Shown: positions 1-9,372, counted from the first letter of the stretch. The stretch: DNA of 64,000 bases from Balneolaceae bacterium (GCA_034521445.1 JAXHMM010000003.1:592157-656156), one strand, 5' to 3'. Notes: a model not told the origin generated them from the letters alone. Numbers and translations are program-made.

Positions 1-403
1 TGAGCATCAGCAGCCCGTCACCTATTCCGCGCGTGGTCAGCGTTGGATTGGGTCCGGGCGTTCCGAGTCCTGTTTCACGATATTTCTGTACGAGGGAGGC
101 GGTGCCTGTAAGGGTGATTCGGCGGGTGAGCCCGTAGCTGAATTCAAGGAGTGTGGACCGGGTGTGGCGACGCACCGAGTTGTTCTTCAGCCGCGAATTT
201 TCACTGTAGAGAAGGGAAATGTCGTTGTACTGGTAGGTGAGTCCCACAAGCAGGTTCCCGCTGGAGGTGGTACTGATGCTCTGGGAGCTGATCAGGGGGG
301 CGCCCGCGCAACTGCAGGTCTGGGCCTCCGCAGGTGCGGGCATGGCCAGGATCCCTGCAAGAAGGGTGCCCGCTAGCAGGAGTATGTAAGGCGGCTGTTG
401 CAT
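1..403 (-). CDS. Secreted, probably outer-membrane beta-barrel protein (N-terminal part, cut by window edge)
   Basis: Reading the minus strand from ATG at 401-403 gives 134 codons with no stop before the window edge, so the C-terminus lies outside. The N-terminus is a clear signal peptide: a run of Leu/Ala ending in an AEAQ-type cleavage site near residue 29, followed by a CSC pair. The rest alternates polar and hydrophobic residues with patterns such as GLTYQYNDI and RITLTGTASL, as in outer-membrane beta strands. No enzyme motif is visible. It lies about 120 bp downstream of the anti-sigma-like gene and may be co-transcribed with the sigma factor at 828-1481. The family is not recognised; the outer-membrane assignment is inference. 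Confidence 0.6.
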   Translation of the reverse strand, partial: MQQPPYILLLAGTLLAGILAMPAPAEAQTCSCAGAPLISSQSISTTSSGNLLVGLTYQYNDISLLYSENSRLKNNSVRRHTRSTLLEFSYGLTRRITLTGTASLVQKYRETGLGTPGPNPTLTTRGIGDGLLML

Positions 404-523
404 GTCGGCAGCTTCAGGTTATATGAATAGACTACCGACCGGTGAAAGTTCTTACCCCAGGGGGATTAAAAAGGCAGGTAAAAAAGGTGAGCGTGTAGCG
501 TTCGTTTCCGCCTCCAATCGCTG

Positions 524-763
524 TCAGGAGGTACCGAGTTCCTGCATGGCCTCGATCAGGGCCTCGTATTCCTCCCTGCAGTTTCCGCAATGGTCGAGGT
601 GTTCCTGAACCAGGGGCATGGCTTCCTCGGGCGATTTGCCGGCCAGCTCCATTTCGGCGAAGCGGTGAAGCTTGTCAAAACAATCATCGCAGCCGATTTC
701 ATCGGCTTTGGTGGCGGTGACCGCCCGGATCAGTTTTTTGAGTACTTCAGTTGTCAGTTTCAT
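524..763 (-). CDS. Zinc-finger anti-sigma-factor-like protein
   Basis: This 79-residue protein has the H-x3-C-x2-C signature of zinc-binding anti-sigma domains (H55, C59, C62) and a second pair, C25-x2-C28, which could complete a metal site. There is no membrane segment, so it would act as a soluble cytoplasmic regulator, possibly redox- or metal-responsive. It follows the ECF sigma factor (828-1481) on the same strand, the usual sigma/anti-sigma arrangement. The ATG at 763 is preferred to the in-frame ATG at 781 because the protein then starts at MKLTTEV, a typical start for such proteins. Partner identity is inferred from position. Confidence 0.65.
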   Translation of the reverse strand: MKLTTEVLKKLIRAVTATKADEIGCDDCFDKLHRFAEMELAGKSPEEAMPLVQEHLDHCGNCREEYEALIEAMQELGTS

Positions 764-827
764 GGGTTCAGGCAGTTGCACTTGATGGTGCGATACAGGA
801 TAACGGATGCATTGAAACCGTCATGTC

Positions 828-1481
828 TTACCATTTTTTCAGCAGTTCCTCGGGATCAACCCCTTCTTTTTGCAGACGATTTTTGAGTTTGAGTCTGGCA
901 TCGTGCACCACTTTGTAGAGGGCGTTCCGGTTGGTGTCCATCTGTTCGGCCACCACGGTAATGGGCAGCCCGTGCACCATGAGCGCCCGTATGGCGGTTC
1001 GCTGTTTCTCGGTCAGCTCCTCGTCCATGATGCGCATCACCATCTCCATGATCTGTGACTGGTGGGTGTCGTGGTCGGGCTCCGGACCGGTATCTGCCAT
1101 GCTCATGGAGAAGATCTCCCGGTCGCCGGGCTCGGCCTTCAGATCGTCGATGGAAATATCGTCGTAACGCTTGCGCCGCAGCTCCGTCAATCCCTCCCGC
1201 ACAGCGATCTTCATCGCCCAGGTGGTAAACTTGCTCTCTCCCCGAAAGGACTCCACGTTATCAAGAATTTTGAGCAGGGCATCCTGGGCCACATCCTCCA
1301 CGAAGTCCTCCAGCTCCCGGTCCACGTATTTGCTCAGGGCGGGTTTAAGGCCGCGAACGAGCGTCTGCCGCAGCTGTTTTACCGCCCGCTCGTCAGGCGG
1401 GTTGCGCAGTCCCTCCATCCACTCCTCGTTGGAGGCGAAAGATTTGGACTGTTCTGATCGTCTCTTGAACCAGTTGAACAT
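828..1481 (-). CDS. RNA polymerase ECF-type sigma factor
   Basis: The 217-residue protein contains a sigma-70 region 2 (about residues 55-115, with DFVEDVAQDALLKIL and the SKFTTWAMKIA stretch) and a region 4 helix-turn-helix (about 150-210, ELTEKQRTAIRAL then VVAEQMDTNRNALYKVVH). It lacks region 3, as ECF sigmas do. It would direct RNA polymerase to a small regulon, perhaps including the envelope protein downstream (1-403). The next gene is a zinc anti-sigma-like protein, its probable controller. The residue spacing in region 4 (TNRNALYK rather than SxxAVKSR) is somewhat unusual. Confidence is high for sigma factor; the regulon is unknown. Confidence 0.88.
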   Translation of the reverse strand: MFNWFKRRSEQSKSFASNEEWMEGLRNPPDERAVKQLRQTLVRGLKPALSKYVDRELEDFVEDVAQDALLKILDNVESFRGESKFTTWAMKIAVREGLTELRRKRYDDISIDDLKAEPGDREIFSMSMADTGPEPDHDTHQSQIMEMVMRIMDEELTEKQRTAIRALMVHGLPITVVAEQMDTNRNALYKVVHDARLKLKNRLQKEGVDPEELLKKW

Positions 1482-1509
1482 GGCAAACCGGGCTGTGTAT
1501 TTTCAGGTC

Positions 1510-1540
1510 GATAAATACCGAACCATAGCGTACCATTCAA
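1510..1540 (-). promoter_or_regulatory. Probable promoter of the ECF sigma operon
   Basis: On the minus strand TTG (1538-1540) is followed after exactly 20 bp by TATTTATC (1510-1517), a partial match to the Bacteroidota TTG-N20-TAnnTTTG promoter. It lies about 30 bp before the sigma-factor ATG. Confidence 0.35.
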
Positions 1541-1603
1541 GTGCATTGTTTGGTCTTCCGGCGGGCTATACGCATCTATTCAAAACGCAAACGCATCCAC
1601 ATC

Positions 1604-2359
1604 ATGAAAAGCCATACCCTGCGTTTTCCCGGGCACAGCGAAGAGCTGGCTGCCCGCCTCGACGAACCCGAAGGGGGCATCCGCCGGGGCACCGTACTGT
1701 TCGCCCACTGTTTTACCTGCTCCAAAAACCTGCGCGCGGTGGGACGTATATCCCGGGCCATGACAGAGGCCGGGCTGGGGGTCTTCCGTTTTGACTTTAC
1801 CGGTCTGGGAGAGAGCGAGGGCGATTTCGCCGATACCAACTTCTCCTCCAACGTAGAAGACCTGCTGGCCGCCGCCGGTTACCTGGAAAAGGAGTGGCAG
1901 GCCCCCGGCCTGCTGATGGGACATTCGCTGGGAGGCGCGGCGGTGCTTCAGGCAGCGGAACGGCTGGAATCGGTTCAGGCCGTGGCCACCATCGGCGCCC
2001 CCTGCAAGCCCGAACATGTGGCCCATCTGCTGTCGGACAGCAGGGAAGAGATCGAATCCAGCGGACGTGCGCATGTCGTGCTTGCCGGACGCTCCTTTAC
2101 CATCAAAAAGCAATTCCTGGAGGACCTGGAGGAGCAGCATATGAATGAGATTATCCGTGGACTGGGCAAAGCGCTGCTGATCTTCCATTCGCCCGTGGAT
2201 AAGACCGTGGATATCGACAATGCCGCCCACATCTACAGGATGGCGCGCCACCCCAAAAGCTTCATCTCTCTGGATAAAGCCGACCATCTGCTGAGCAAGG
2301 AGGAGGATGCCCGGTACGTAGGTTCGGTGGCCGCAGCCTGGGCCCGCCGCTACCTGTAA
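1604..2359 (+). CDS. Alpha/beta hydrolase (serine hydrolase)
   Basis: This 251-residue protein shows the alpha/beta hydrolase fold. An HCFTCSKN oxyanion-region strand lies at residues 35-42, a GLGESEG turn at 67-73, and the nucleophile elbow GHSLGG at 106-111 with Ser108 as catalytic serine. A late Asp in SPVDKTVD and His in ADHLL fit the rest of the triad. The ATG at 1604 is chosen because the residues before it (from 1541) are basic and unlike the family. Relatives in Bacteria are often fused to an OsmC domain; here no OsmC part follows. Substrate is unknown: esterase or peptidase-like hydrolysis is all that can be said. Confidence 0.85.
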   Translation: MKSHTLRFPGHSEELAARLDEPEGGIRRGTVLFAHCFTCSKNLRAVGRISRAMTEAGLGVFRFDFTGLGESEGDFADTNFSSNVEDLLAAAGYLEKEWQAPGLLMGHSLGGAAVLQAAERLESVQAVATIGAPCKPEHVAHLLSDSREEIESSGRAHVVLAGRSFTIKKQFLEDLEEQHMNEIIRGLGKALLIFHSPVDKTVDIDNAAHIYRMARHPKSFISLDKADHLLSKEEDARYVGSVAAAWARRYL

Positions 2360-2541
2360 GCGGTCCTTTGCCCGGGCCGGACATGCGCGGGACCGCCCGT
2401 ATTGGCGGAACCTATTTGCCTCATCGACAGAATCTTCATGCCCTGCGGGTAATAAATCTGCGGCGCATCCCATCCAATAATCCGGGGCCGGAATTCCGGT
2501 CACCGTCACTCTCCCAACCTGTAACAAAACATCGGATCTTT

Positions 2542-3099
2542 ATGGACTTTGATATTTATACCGCAGACAACGCTCCCGAGAACTCCCGACCGCTGCTGAA
2601 TGCGGCCGAAGAGAACTTCGGTTTCATCCCCAATCTTCTGGGCGAATTTGCCGAGTCGCCCGCTGTTCTGCAGGGTTACCTGCAGCTCAACGAGGCGGTT
2701 TCGCAAACCGACTTTTCGCCCAAAGAGCAGCAGCTTGCCATCCTGGCCGCCAGCATTGAAAACAAGTGCCACTACTGCTCGGCGGTGCACTCCACCATCC
2801 TGAAAAACCAGCTCAAGGTGGATGAGGATACGGTGAACGCCGTTCGCAGCGGGGAGGGCCTGGATGACCCTAAACTGGATGCACTGGTGAGCTACACCCG
2901 CAGCGTGGTACGCAGCCGCGGTCACGTGGACGCCGGGGAGGTGCGGTCCTTCCTGGACGCCGGGTACAGCAAGCGCAACCTGCTGGAGGTAAACCTCATC
3001 GTGACGTTGAAGACCCTGAGCAACTATACCAATCACCTGGCGGATACCCCGCTGGACGAGGCCTTCAAGCCGGAAGCACTTGAATTTGCGGCCGTGTAA
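2542..3099 (+). CDS. Carboxymuconolactone decarboxylase / AhpD-like protein
   Basis: The 185-residue protein has the AhpD/CMD-family core with the CxxCxxxH redox motif (C76, C79, H83 in NKCHYCSAVH). That motif is found in alkylhydroperoxidase-type members and predicts disulfide-based peroxide or thiol chemistry rather than lactone decarboxylation. The ATG at 2542 was chosen over upstream in-frame starts because it opens the conserved MDFDIYTADNAPE stretch; the preceding in-frame codons look like untranslated leader. The gene stands alone, about 180 bp after the hydrolase, and is closed by a strong terminator. Substrate unknown. Confidence 0.85.
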   Translation: MDFDIYTADNAPENSRPLLNAAEENFGFIPNLLGEFAESPAVLQGYLQLNEAVSQTDFSPKEQQLAILAASIENKCHYCSAVHSTILKNQLKVDEDTVNAVRSGEGLDDPKLDALVSYTRSVVRSRGHVDAGEVRSFLDAGYSKRNLLEVNLIVTLKTLSNYTNHLADTPLDEAFKPEALEFAAV

Positions 3100-3122
3100 T
3101 CCCGATACGGTCCCTGACCCAG

Positions 3123-3160
3123 ACCCGGGCCGCCGGAAGGCGGTCCGGGTTTATTATATT
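3123..3160 (+). terminator. Rho-independent terminator after the AhpD-like gene
   Basis: A 12-bp stem (ACCCGGGCCGCC with GGCGGTCCGGGT, one wobble) and a GGAA loop at 3123-3150 are followed by the T-rich tract TTATTATATT. It starts about 24 bp after the stop codon at 3099. Confidence 0.85.
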
Positions 3161-3296
3161 GGCGAGATTCGGAACACTTCGTTTGCAACGGAATGGTGAA
3201 TGCGCACTATATTTTTTTGCCGACACTGTAATTGCGATGGTATTGATGCAACTAATGCAGTGTAACCCCAGAAACTTACCGTACATAACGGTCGCT

Positions 3297-3794
3297 GTGA
3301 AATCAGATATTCGGGAAGAGAAATTTTTGGAAAGGGTGATGGATGATCAGAAGATCATCCACAAGGTATGTGGCATGTATTGTGACAACGAAGAAGATCG
3401 GAAGGATCTGTTCCAGGAAATGCTGGTCAATCTGTGGAAATCGTACCCGTCGTTCCGGGGAGACGCAAAGTTTACCACATGGATGTATCGGGTGTGTCTG
3501 AATGTGGCGTTTCAGCAGTTGCGGAAACGTGACAAGAGCAGGGAATATACAACGTCGCCGGGAGATTTCGACCGGATGAGGATGCCCGGGAAAGAGGAAT
3601 TGCCGGAAAATGAATTAAACCTGCTGTATAAGGCCATTGCACAGTTGAGTGAGATTGAAAAGGCTATAGTCATGCTCTACCTGGAGGCAAAGGGCAATGA
3701 GGAGATCTCCGAAATCATCGGAATATCCCAGAATAACGTAAGGGTCAGGATGACCCGGATCAGGAAGAAGCTCAAAAAAATCGTGGAGGAATGA
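3297..3794 (+). CDS. RNA polymerase sigma-70 family (ECF-like) sigma factor
   Basis: A GTG start at 3297 gives a 165-residue sigma factor. Region 2 is at about residues 20-75 (CDNEEDRKDLFQEMLVNLW and GDAKFTTWMYRVCLNVA). The region 4 helix-turn-helix is at about 110-160 (LSEIEKAIVMLYLEAKGNEEI, then GISQNNVRVRMTRIRKKLK). The longer frame from 3159 is not favoured because it runs through a TTTG/TATATTTT promoter-like stretch (3182-3215) and adds residues unlike the family. The next gene starts 4 bp later and encodes a membrane protein, a common Bacteroidota pairing. Base composition is visibly more AT-rich than neighbours, hinting at transfer. Confidence 0.85.
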   Translation: MKSDIREEKFLERVMDDQKIIHKVCGMYCDNEEDRKDLFQEMLVNLWKSYPSFRGDAKFTTWMYRVCLNVAFQQLRKRDKSREYTTSPGDFDRMRMPGKEELPENELNLLYKAIAQLSEIEKAIVMLYLEAKGNEEISEIIGISQNNVRVRMTRIRKKLKKIVEE

Positions 3795-3798
3795 GTTT

Positions 3799-4467
3799 AT
3801 GGAACTGGAAACTCTAAAAACCATATGGCAGGAAGCGGGAAAGTCCCCGTATCACGGCCACACCATGGATAAAGATCATATACAATCACTTATGAAGAAG
3901 AAATCACAGACTACTTTTGCGAATATTAAACGATCCATGCGCCTTAAAGCGGTTGCGGCCGGCGTCATCGGGACCTTCGTGCTGGCCGTTTCCGTGGTGC
4001 AGCTGCTGGCGATCACCGAGGAGCCTATACTGGATTTCAGTTTCCTCTCCGCATTTGAAATGGGGTTGGTTGCGGCTGTGATGAGTATGGTAGTGCTAAC
4101 GGTGGCCGCGGTCAATTTTATAGGCTACCGGCGCATAACCCGATTTGAATGTTCCACCCGGCCCCTGAAAGCAATGCTGGAAGAGAGTGTTGTTCTGCTT
4201 CGCAGAATCATGATGATCGGAGTCTACTCGGACGCGATTTTCACACCTGCCATAGCAGGCTTCGTCGCCTACATCTGGTTGTTTCAGAGACAGGAATTTG
4301 CGTGGGATATTCGTCTCATTTATCTCGTCATGATCATGGCAGGCACCGCATTTTTTGCCTACGTCACGGCAAACTGGCTGATGCAGGGCAAGCACGGAAG
4401 CCATCTCAATAAACTGCAGGGTTATCTGAAGGAGTTGAAACTTTCAAACGGTAATTCCTACGCCTGA
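3799..4467 (+). CDS. Membrane protein paired with the sigma factor (possible anti-sigma)
   Basis: This 222-residue protein begins with a soluble segment (METLKTIWQ-like start, basic KKKSQ around residue 33), followed by about four hydrophobic segments (near 50-72, 82-105, 145-165 and 175-195). The translational spacing to the sigma gene is 4 bp, so the two are certainly co-transcribed. In Bacteroidota, membrane proteins of this size following a short sigma factor are commonly its regulators, but no known anti-sigma motif is visible here. The soluble N-terminus could hold the sigma-binding surface. Function is therefore an inference from position. Confidence 0.6.
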   Translation: MELETLKTIWQEAGKSPYHGHTMDKDHIQSLMKKKSQTTFANIKRSMRLKAVAAGVIGTFVLAVSVVQLLAITEEPILDFSFLSAFEMGLVAAVMSMVVLTVAAVNFIGYRRITRFECSTRPLKAMLEESVVLLRRIMMIGVYSDAIFTPAIAGFVAYIWLFQRQEFAWDIRLIYLVMIMAGTAFFAYVTANWLMQGKHGSHLNKLQGYLKELKLSNGNSYA

Positions 4468-4579
4468 AAAGCCGGTTGATAGTTCTCCCGGTCTGGGACC
4501 CGAAACACAACCGCATTAACCAAATAATACTGATATGATTCCCACCGTACTGTGGAGAATAAACAAATTAACTTGTTCT

Positions 4580-4879
4580 ATGGCATATCGGGCCATACTG
4601 CTGCTGGCGATTCTTGGTCTGTCTTTTTCGAACGATCTTTCCGCGCAGGGAAACAGCTATGAACACCAGATTGACGCGCTCCAGAAAAGCTTTGCCGGGC
4701 GAAGTGTGGATCCCTTAAAACAATATCTTAGCAAGGAACTGACCTTCCTCACGTACCCATCCTCGGCTACAGCCACCATTTTGGCTCAGGTGTTTGCGAA
4801 TATGCCGCAATTGGTTTCCTTGGAGACCGTGGCATGGAATCCGGGGAAGGTCAGGCTCAGCTATACCTTTTCCCTTTGA
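4580..4879 (+). pseudogene. Truncated secreted protein of unknown family
   Basis: An ATG at 4580 opens a 99-residue frame with a good signal peptide (hydrophobic LLLAILGLSFS ending near SAQG) and then a soluble domain with a pattern LKQYLSKELTFL...YPSS. The frame ends at 4879 in the middle of what looks like a beta strand. In the same frame beyond the stop the reading continues sensibly for about 24 codons (GYWMALEEFLSVF) to a second stop at about 4953. That suggests a nonsense mutation and loss of the main catalytic or binding part. A large Bacteroidota-type secreted protein N-terminal domain is possible, but the family is not recognised. Confidence 0.4.
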
Positions 4880-5094
4880 GAAGGCCAAGAAGGCTCAGAG
4901 GGATATTGGATGGCCCTCGAGGAGTTTCTTTCCGTCTTCTATCCTGATAAATAACTCGCCCGGTTCAAGGGGCTTGCCGCCGCACGGGTCCGTCGCTACC
5001 TCTTCCCCTTCTTCCACCTGTAGCGGTTTTATTATATTGAGACATACGTGAAGTTCTTTCACCGGCCACGGACCCCAAATTATTGTTGTTTCCC

Positions 5095-5598
5095 ATGGAT
5101 ACTCCCACCGGCAACGACTACAAAGTCCCCGACCGGACCCGCATCGGGCACGTTCACCTGAAGGTGGCGGACCTGCATCGCGCCCTGGACTTCTACTGCG
5201 GACTGCTTGGATTCGAGCTGACCACCACCTACGGCGATCAGGCCGCCTTCGTCTCCGCGGGCGGATACCACCATCACATCGGGCTCAATACCTGGCACAG
5301 CAAGGACGGCTCACCGCCCCCTCGCGGCAGCACGGGACTTTATCACACCGCCATCCTCTATCCATCGCGCGAAGAGCTGGCCCGCGTTTTGCAGCGCATC
5401 CTGGAGGCAGAGTGGCCGCTTTCGGGAGCAAGCGACCACGGAGTTTCCGAGGCCATCTACCTGGACGATCCCGACGGCAACGGCGTGGAGCTCTACCGCG
5501 ACCGGCCGCGGGGGGAATGGAACTACGGGGAGGACGGCAGCGTAGAGATGGTGACCCGGCCGCTGGACCTGGAAGAACTGCTGGCGGAACTGGAGTAA
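5095..5598 (+). CDS. VOC-family (glyoxalase / extradiol dioxygenase-like) protein
   Basis: The 167-residue protein carries a vicinal-oxygen-chelate fold. A first beta-alpha-beta unit (IGHVHLKVADLHRALDFY) supplies the first metal His, YHHHIGLNTW a second cluster, and the C-terminal half ends in DDPDGNGVELYRD with the metal-binding Glu. The pattern resembles the catechol-2,3-dioxygenase-like branch of Bacteria. ATG 5095 is preferred to the TTG at 5083. The gene is monocistronic, 110 bp before an aminotransferase. Expected chemistry is metal-dependent ring cleavage, isomerisation or thiol transfer; substrate cannot be told. Confidence 0.82.
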   Translation: MDTPTGNDYKVPDRTRIGHVHLKVADLHRALDFYCGLLGFELTTTYGDQAAFVSAGGYHHHIGLNTWHSKDGSPPPRGSTGLYHTAILYPSREELARVLQRILEAEWPLSGASDHGVSEAIYLDDPDGNGVELYRDRPRGEWNYGEDGSVEMVTRPLDLEELLAELE

Positions 5599-5707
5599 GA
5601 GATTAGAAAGGGCTCTGCCGTTAAAACGATCGCCAGGGCCGTGAATTATGCAGGGGCCCTGGTGCTTCCGTATATTCAACGGTCATTGTAACCGACAGAC
5701 AGTCCTT

Positions 5708-6877
5708 ATGAAACCACTCTCCTCCCTGACCGAATCACTCCGTCACAGCGATATCCGCTCCATTACCGCCCGGGTCAATGAGGTGGACGGCATCAACCTG
5801 GGACAGGGAATCTGCGACATGCCCACTCCCGGCGCCATCAAAGAGGGCGCCCGAAAGGCCATTGACCGCGACAAGAACATTTATGCTCCCTTTGACGGAG
5901 TTGACCTGCTCAAGCAGCGTATTGCGGAGAAGGTCATCTCCTTCAACAACATCCCCATACGCGGTTCTGACAATATTCTGGTTGCGAGCGGCTCCACCGG
6001 CGCCTTTGTGACCGCGGTTTTTGCCCTGCTCGATCCCGGAGATGAGGTTATCCTATTTGAGCCGCTCTACGGCTATCACAGTCATATTCTGCAGTTGCGG
6101 GGAGTGCGGCAGAAAACGATGCTTCTGAACCCCCCGGACTGGCCCGTTGATTTTGAGGAACTGAAATCCCTCATCACTCCCCGGACCAAGGCCATCGTCG
6201 TAACCACGCCCAACAATCCCTCCGGGAAGGTTTGGTCCGAGCAGGAACTCCGCCGCCTGGCGGGACTGATCGAGAAGCACGACTTGTACGCCATAACCGA
6301 CGAGGTCTACGAGTACATGACCTATGGCGATCACGCCCATATCTCCCTGGCCTCCCTGGAGGGCATGTTCGAGCGAACGGTTACCCTTTCCAGCTTTTCA
6401 AAAACGTTCAACATGACCGGCTGGCGGCTGGGGTATGCGGTCGCCGCAGAACATATCGCCGAAAAGATGGGACTGCTGAGCGACCTGTTTTACATCTGTG
6501 CGCCCACTCCTCTGCAGTACGGACTGGCGGAGGGCTTTCCCGCCGATGATGCCTATTACGAGGAACTGCGTGAGGACTACAGCCGAAAACGAAGCCGCAT
6601 TTGCAAGGCCCTGGAAACGGCCGGCTTTAAGGTCCCTCGTCCGCAAGGGGCCTATTATGTTTTTGCCAGTTTTGAACCGCTCAGCGACCGGCCCGGCTTT
6701 GCTGACGACAAGGAAGCCTGCACCACGCTCATCGAACAGGCCGGCGTAGGCTCCGTTACGGGGCGATCCTTTTATACCGATCCCGGGGACGGCAAATACC
6801 TGCTTCGTTTCTGCTTCGCCAAGAAAGAGCACGAACTGGAAGAGGCGTGCCGAAGATTGGAGAAATGCTTCGGTTAA
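5708..6877 (+). CDS. PLP-dependent aminotransferase, class I/II
   Basis: The 389-residue protein is a fold-type I aminotransferase. It has the substrate segment [14 protein letters not shown] near residue 30, a phosphate-loop ASGSTGAF near residue 98, the [11 protein letters not shown] motif near 170, the ITDEVYEY Asp near 200, and the Schiff-base lysine in [16 protein letters not shown] near 235. The conserved Arg of the alpha-carboxylate site fits LLRFCFAKK at the C-terminus. ATG 5708 gives the normal family length. It probably transaminates an aromatic, aspartate or glutamine-related amino acid; the exact substrate is not deducible. It is followed after 25 bp by the LLM oxidoreductase. Confidence 0.9.
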   Translation: MKPLSSLTESLRHSDIRSITARVNEVDGINLGQGICDMPTPGAIKEGARKAIDRDKNIYAPFDGVDLLKQRIAEKVISFNNIPIRGSDNILVASGSTGAFVTAVFALLDPGDEVILFEPLYGYHSHILQLRGVRQKTMLLNPPDWPVDFEELKSLITPRTKAIVVTTPNNPSGKVWSEQELRRLAGLIEKHDLYAITDEVYEYMTYGDHAHISLASLEGMFERTVTLSSFSKTFNMTGWRLGYAVAAEHIAEKMGLLSDLFYICAPTPLQYGLAEGFPADDAYYEELREDYSRKRSRICKALETAGFKVPRPQGAYYVFASFEPLSDRPGFADDKEACTTLIEQAGVGSVTGRSFYTDPGDGKYLLRFCFAKKEHELEEACRRLEKCFG

Positions 6878-6902
6878 ACCTACCCATCATCACAGGCATC
6901 CT

Positions 6903-7931
6903 ATGGAATTTGGCATTTACACCTTTGTGGAAAACACCCCCGTGGCCCGCAGCGGCGAGACCCTGCCGCCCGAACAGCGCATGGCCCACCTGCTGGAGGA
7001 GATCAAGCTGGCCGACGAGGCGGGACTGGATGTCTTCGGCATCGGCGAGCACCACCGCGAGGAGTACCTCTCCTCGGCACCTGCGGTCATCCTCGGCGCC
7101 GCCGCGGCGCGCACGGAGAAGATACGTCTCAGTTCGGCGGTGACCGTGCTGGGCTCGGAAGATCCGGTGCGGGCCCACCAGCAGTATTCGACGGTGGACC
7201 TTCTCTCCGGCGGGCGCGCGGAGATCATGGTGGGGCGGGGCTCCTTTACCGAGTCCTTCCCGCTCTTCGGCTGCAGCCTGCAGGACTACGACGCGCTTTT
7301 CGCCGAAAAATTGGAGCTGCTGCTCGAGCTGCGCGAAGAGGAGGAGGTTAACTGGGAGGGCAACCATAGACCTTCTATTGACGGCCGGGGCGTCTACCCG
7401 CGGCCGGTGCAGCGGCGCCTGCCCGTCTGGGTGGCGGTGGGAGGTACCCCGCAGTCGGCCTACCGCGCCGGCAGGCTGGGACTGCCCATGGCCCTGGGCA
7501 TCATCGGGGGGCAGCCGGCTCAGTTCAAGGGTCTGGCCGACCTCCACCGGAAGGGGGCGAAGGAGGGCGGACACGATCGCCTCCCCCTGAGCATCAACTC
7601 CCACGGTTTTATCGCGGAGGATTCACGGGAGGCCGCCGACATCGCCTTCCCGGCCTTCAAGGAGACCATGGACAAGATCGGACGCGAGCGGGGCTGGGCT
7701 CCCATGACACGGGAGACTTTCGAAGCCTCACGGCAGTTAAAAGGCGCCAATGTGGTGGGCAGCCCGCAGGAGGTGACCGAAAAAATCCTCTACCAGCATG
7801 AGATTTTCGGGCATGAGCGCTTCCTGCTGCAGATGAGCGTGGGCAGCCTGCCGCACGACAAGCTGCTGCGCTCCATCGAACTCTTTGCCACGGAGGTGGC
7901 GCCGGCGGTGCGGAAGGCGCTGGAGGAGTGA
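6903..7931 (+). CDS. LLM-class (luciferase-like) flavin-dependent oxidoreductase
   Basis: The 342-residue protein is a bacterial-luciferase-like monooxygenase with a TIM-barrel pattern. It shows the N-terminal [13 protein letters not shown] strand, [10 protein letters not shown] near residue 50, [16 protein letters not shown] near 80, the [15 protein letters not shown] stretch near 105, and [13 protein letters not shown] near 175. Members use FMNH2 or F420-type flavins and O2 to oxidise small organics. It starts 25 bp after the aminotransferase and may be co-transcribed with it. The physiological substrate is unknown. Confidence 0.88.
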   Translation: MEFGIYTFVENTPVARSGETLPPEQRMAHLLEEIKLADEAGLDVFGIGEHHREEYLSSAPAVILGAAAARTEKIRLSSAVTVLGSEDPVRAHQQYSTVDLLSGGRAEIMVGRGSFTESFPLFGCSLQDYDALFAEKLELLLELREEEEVNWEGNHRPSIDGRGVYPRPVQRRLPVWVAVGGTPQSAYRAGRLGLPMALGIIGGQPAQFKGLADLHRKGAKEGGHDRLPLSINSHGFIAEDSREAADIAFPAFKETMDKIGRERGWAPMTRETFEASRQLKGANVVGSPQEVTEKILYQHEIFGHERFLLQMSVGSLPHDKLLRSIELFATEVAPAVRKALEE

Positions 7932-7944
7932 CGGCCCCTCCGCG

Positions 7945-9300
7945 TCAAATCATATACTGCAGGTTCGAACCGTAGGTGGGATAGGCAAAGATCATCTGTT
8001 TCATTTCAGTGGTTTTGATGCCCCTGTTGATGGCCATGGTCAGCATGTTGATGAGCTCCGGCGCCTGTTCCCCGATCAAATGGGCTCCAATCACCGTATC
8101 GCTCTCCTTGTCCACGAGGGTTTTGTAACCGGTATGTGTTTCGTTGGTTCGTTTTGAAGAGTACCAGCCGTCGGTCCGTCCACTTTTTATGTCCACTTCC
8201 AGGCCACGTTCATTTGCCTCATCCTCTGTCAGACCAGCCATCGCCAGCGGCGGGATGGTAAAGACCATGGAGGGCTGTACCGGATATTTCGCTTCGCGAT
8301 TGTTACCGTTTAACAGGTTGGAGGCAACAATATGCGATTCGAAACCGGCTACGGGGGTCAGCGGCTTGCCCGGGCTGGAGGCTGCGTCACCGGCGGCATA
8401 GACTCGGGGATTATCGGGACTTTGCAGAAAATCGTTGACGACAATTCCCCCCTTGTCCCGTTCAACCTTCGCATGGTCCAGCTGCATATCGTCAATGTCG
8501 GGTACGCGACCTGCGCCATGAACTACCAAATCGGCTTTCAGGGATTTGGTGTCACCGTTTTGGGAGGCCTCGACAGTAAAATGGTTTTGGCTCTTTCGAA
8601 CAGTCTGTACCTCGGCATTCAATTGTACGGTTATTCCCAGCTGCCGGGTCTTTTCCAGTAAGATATTGGAAAGGTCCGCATCGAAATTTTCCAGCGGGCG
8701 GTCGCCACGGTGTACGATATGCACCTCGCTTCCGGCCCGGGCGGCGATATGAGCAAATTCAAACGAGATGTACCCGCCTCCGACAAAAATCAGGGAATCC
8801 GGCAGGTTATCCAGCTCCAGGAAGTCCGTGCTGGTGACCATATGATCAATACCGTCAATAGGCAAGGGTGCCGGTTTGGCGCCCGCGGCAATGAGCATGC
8901 GATCGCCGGTAAGTGTTCGCCCTCCCACCCGGAGGGTCCGCTCATCTGTAAACCGCGCTCGACCGTGTACCGGCGTGATGCCCTGTTTTTCCATGGCCTT
9001 TTCCCTGTTTTCAGGGACCGGTTCGGTGAAACCGCGTTTGAATTCCATCATATTCTGCCAGTCGATTTCCGCTTTGCCGTGCACGCCACGCCCCTTCATC
9101 CGCCGGGTCCAGTCAACAGCCTCAGCCGCTCCTACGAGCACTTTTTTGGGGTCGCATCCCCGCCGGGCGCAGGTGCCGCCAAAGGGGCGGGAGTCAATTT
9201 GGGCAACCTTCCAGCCCGCTCCGGCACATTTGCCGGCCGCGACGGAGCCGCCGGATCCGGTTCCGATGACGATAAGGTCGAAATGTTCTGAATCAGACAT
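7945..9300 (-). CDS. FAD/NAD(P)-dependent disulfide oxidoreductase (glutathione reductase / MerA-like)
   Basis: The 451-residue flavoprotein has an N-terminal FAD-binding GTGSGGSVAAG motif (residues 13-23) and the redox-active pair C44/C49 in GGTCARRGCDPKK. It also has the NAD(P)-binding GGGYISFEFA near residue 175, the FAD-closing YAAGDAA near 295, and a dimerisation domain. The C-terminus ends in YMI and lacks the vicinal cysteines of mercuric reductase, so it is not a true MerA. The gene order on this strand is metal-binding remnant, GDCCVxC protein, flavoprotein, resembling a mer-type operon. It is likely a thiol/disulfide reductase of unknown partner. Confidence 0.85.
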   Translation of the reverse strand: MSDSEHFDLIVIGTGSGGSVAAGKCAGAGWKVAQIDSRPFGGTCARRGCDPKKVLVGAAEAVDWTRRMKGRGVHGKAEIDWQNMMEFKRGFTEPVPENREKAMEKQGITPVHGRARFTDERTLRVGGRTLTGDRMLIAAGAKPAPLPIDGIDHMVTSTDFLELDNLPDSLIFVGGGYISFEFAHIAARAGSEVHIVHRGDRPLENFDADLSNILLEKTRQLGITVQLNAEVQTVRKSQNHFTVEASQNGDTKSLKADLVVHGAGRVPDIDDMQLDHAKVERDKGGIVVNDFLQSPDNPRVYAAGDAASSPGKPLTPVAGFESHIVASNLLNGNNREAKYPVQPSMVFTIPPLAMAGLTEDEANERGLEVDIKSGRTDGWYSSKRTNETHTGYKTLVDKESDTVIGAHLIGEQAPELINMLTMAINRGIKTTEMKQMIFAYPTYGSNLQYMI

Positions 9301-9372
9301 ATCAAAGGGTGTTGATTACAGGGTAGACCTATGGATGTGATACGATGGGGAATTCTTACCGGCAGAGTCGTT

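Noticed and set aside
3159..3296. Extended N-terminus of the sigma factor
   Set aside because: The extra 46 residues do not resemble sigma factors and begin before promoter-like sequence; the GTG at 3297 is preferred.
7945..9300. Mercuric reductase (merA)
   Set aside because: The redox pair C44/C49 is present, but the C-terminal vicinal cysteines and an N-terminal HMA domain are missing.
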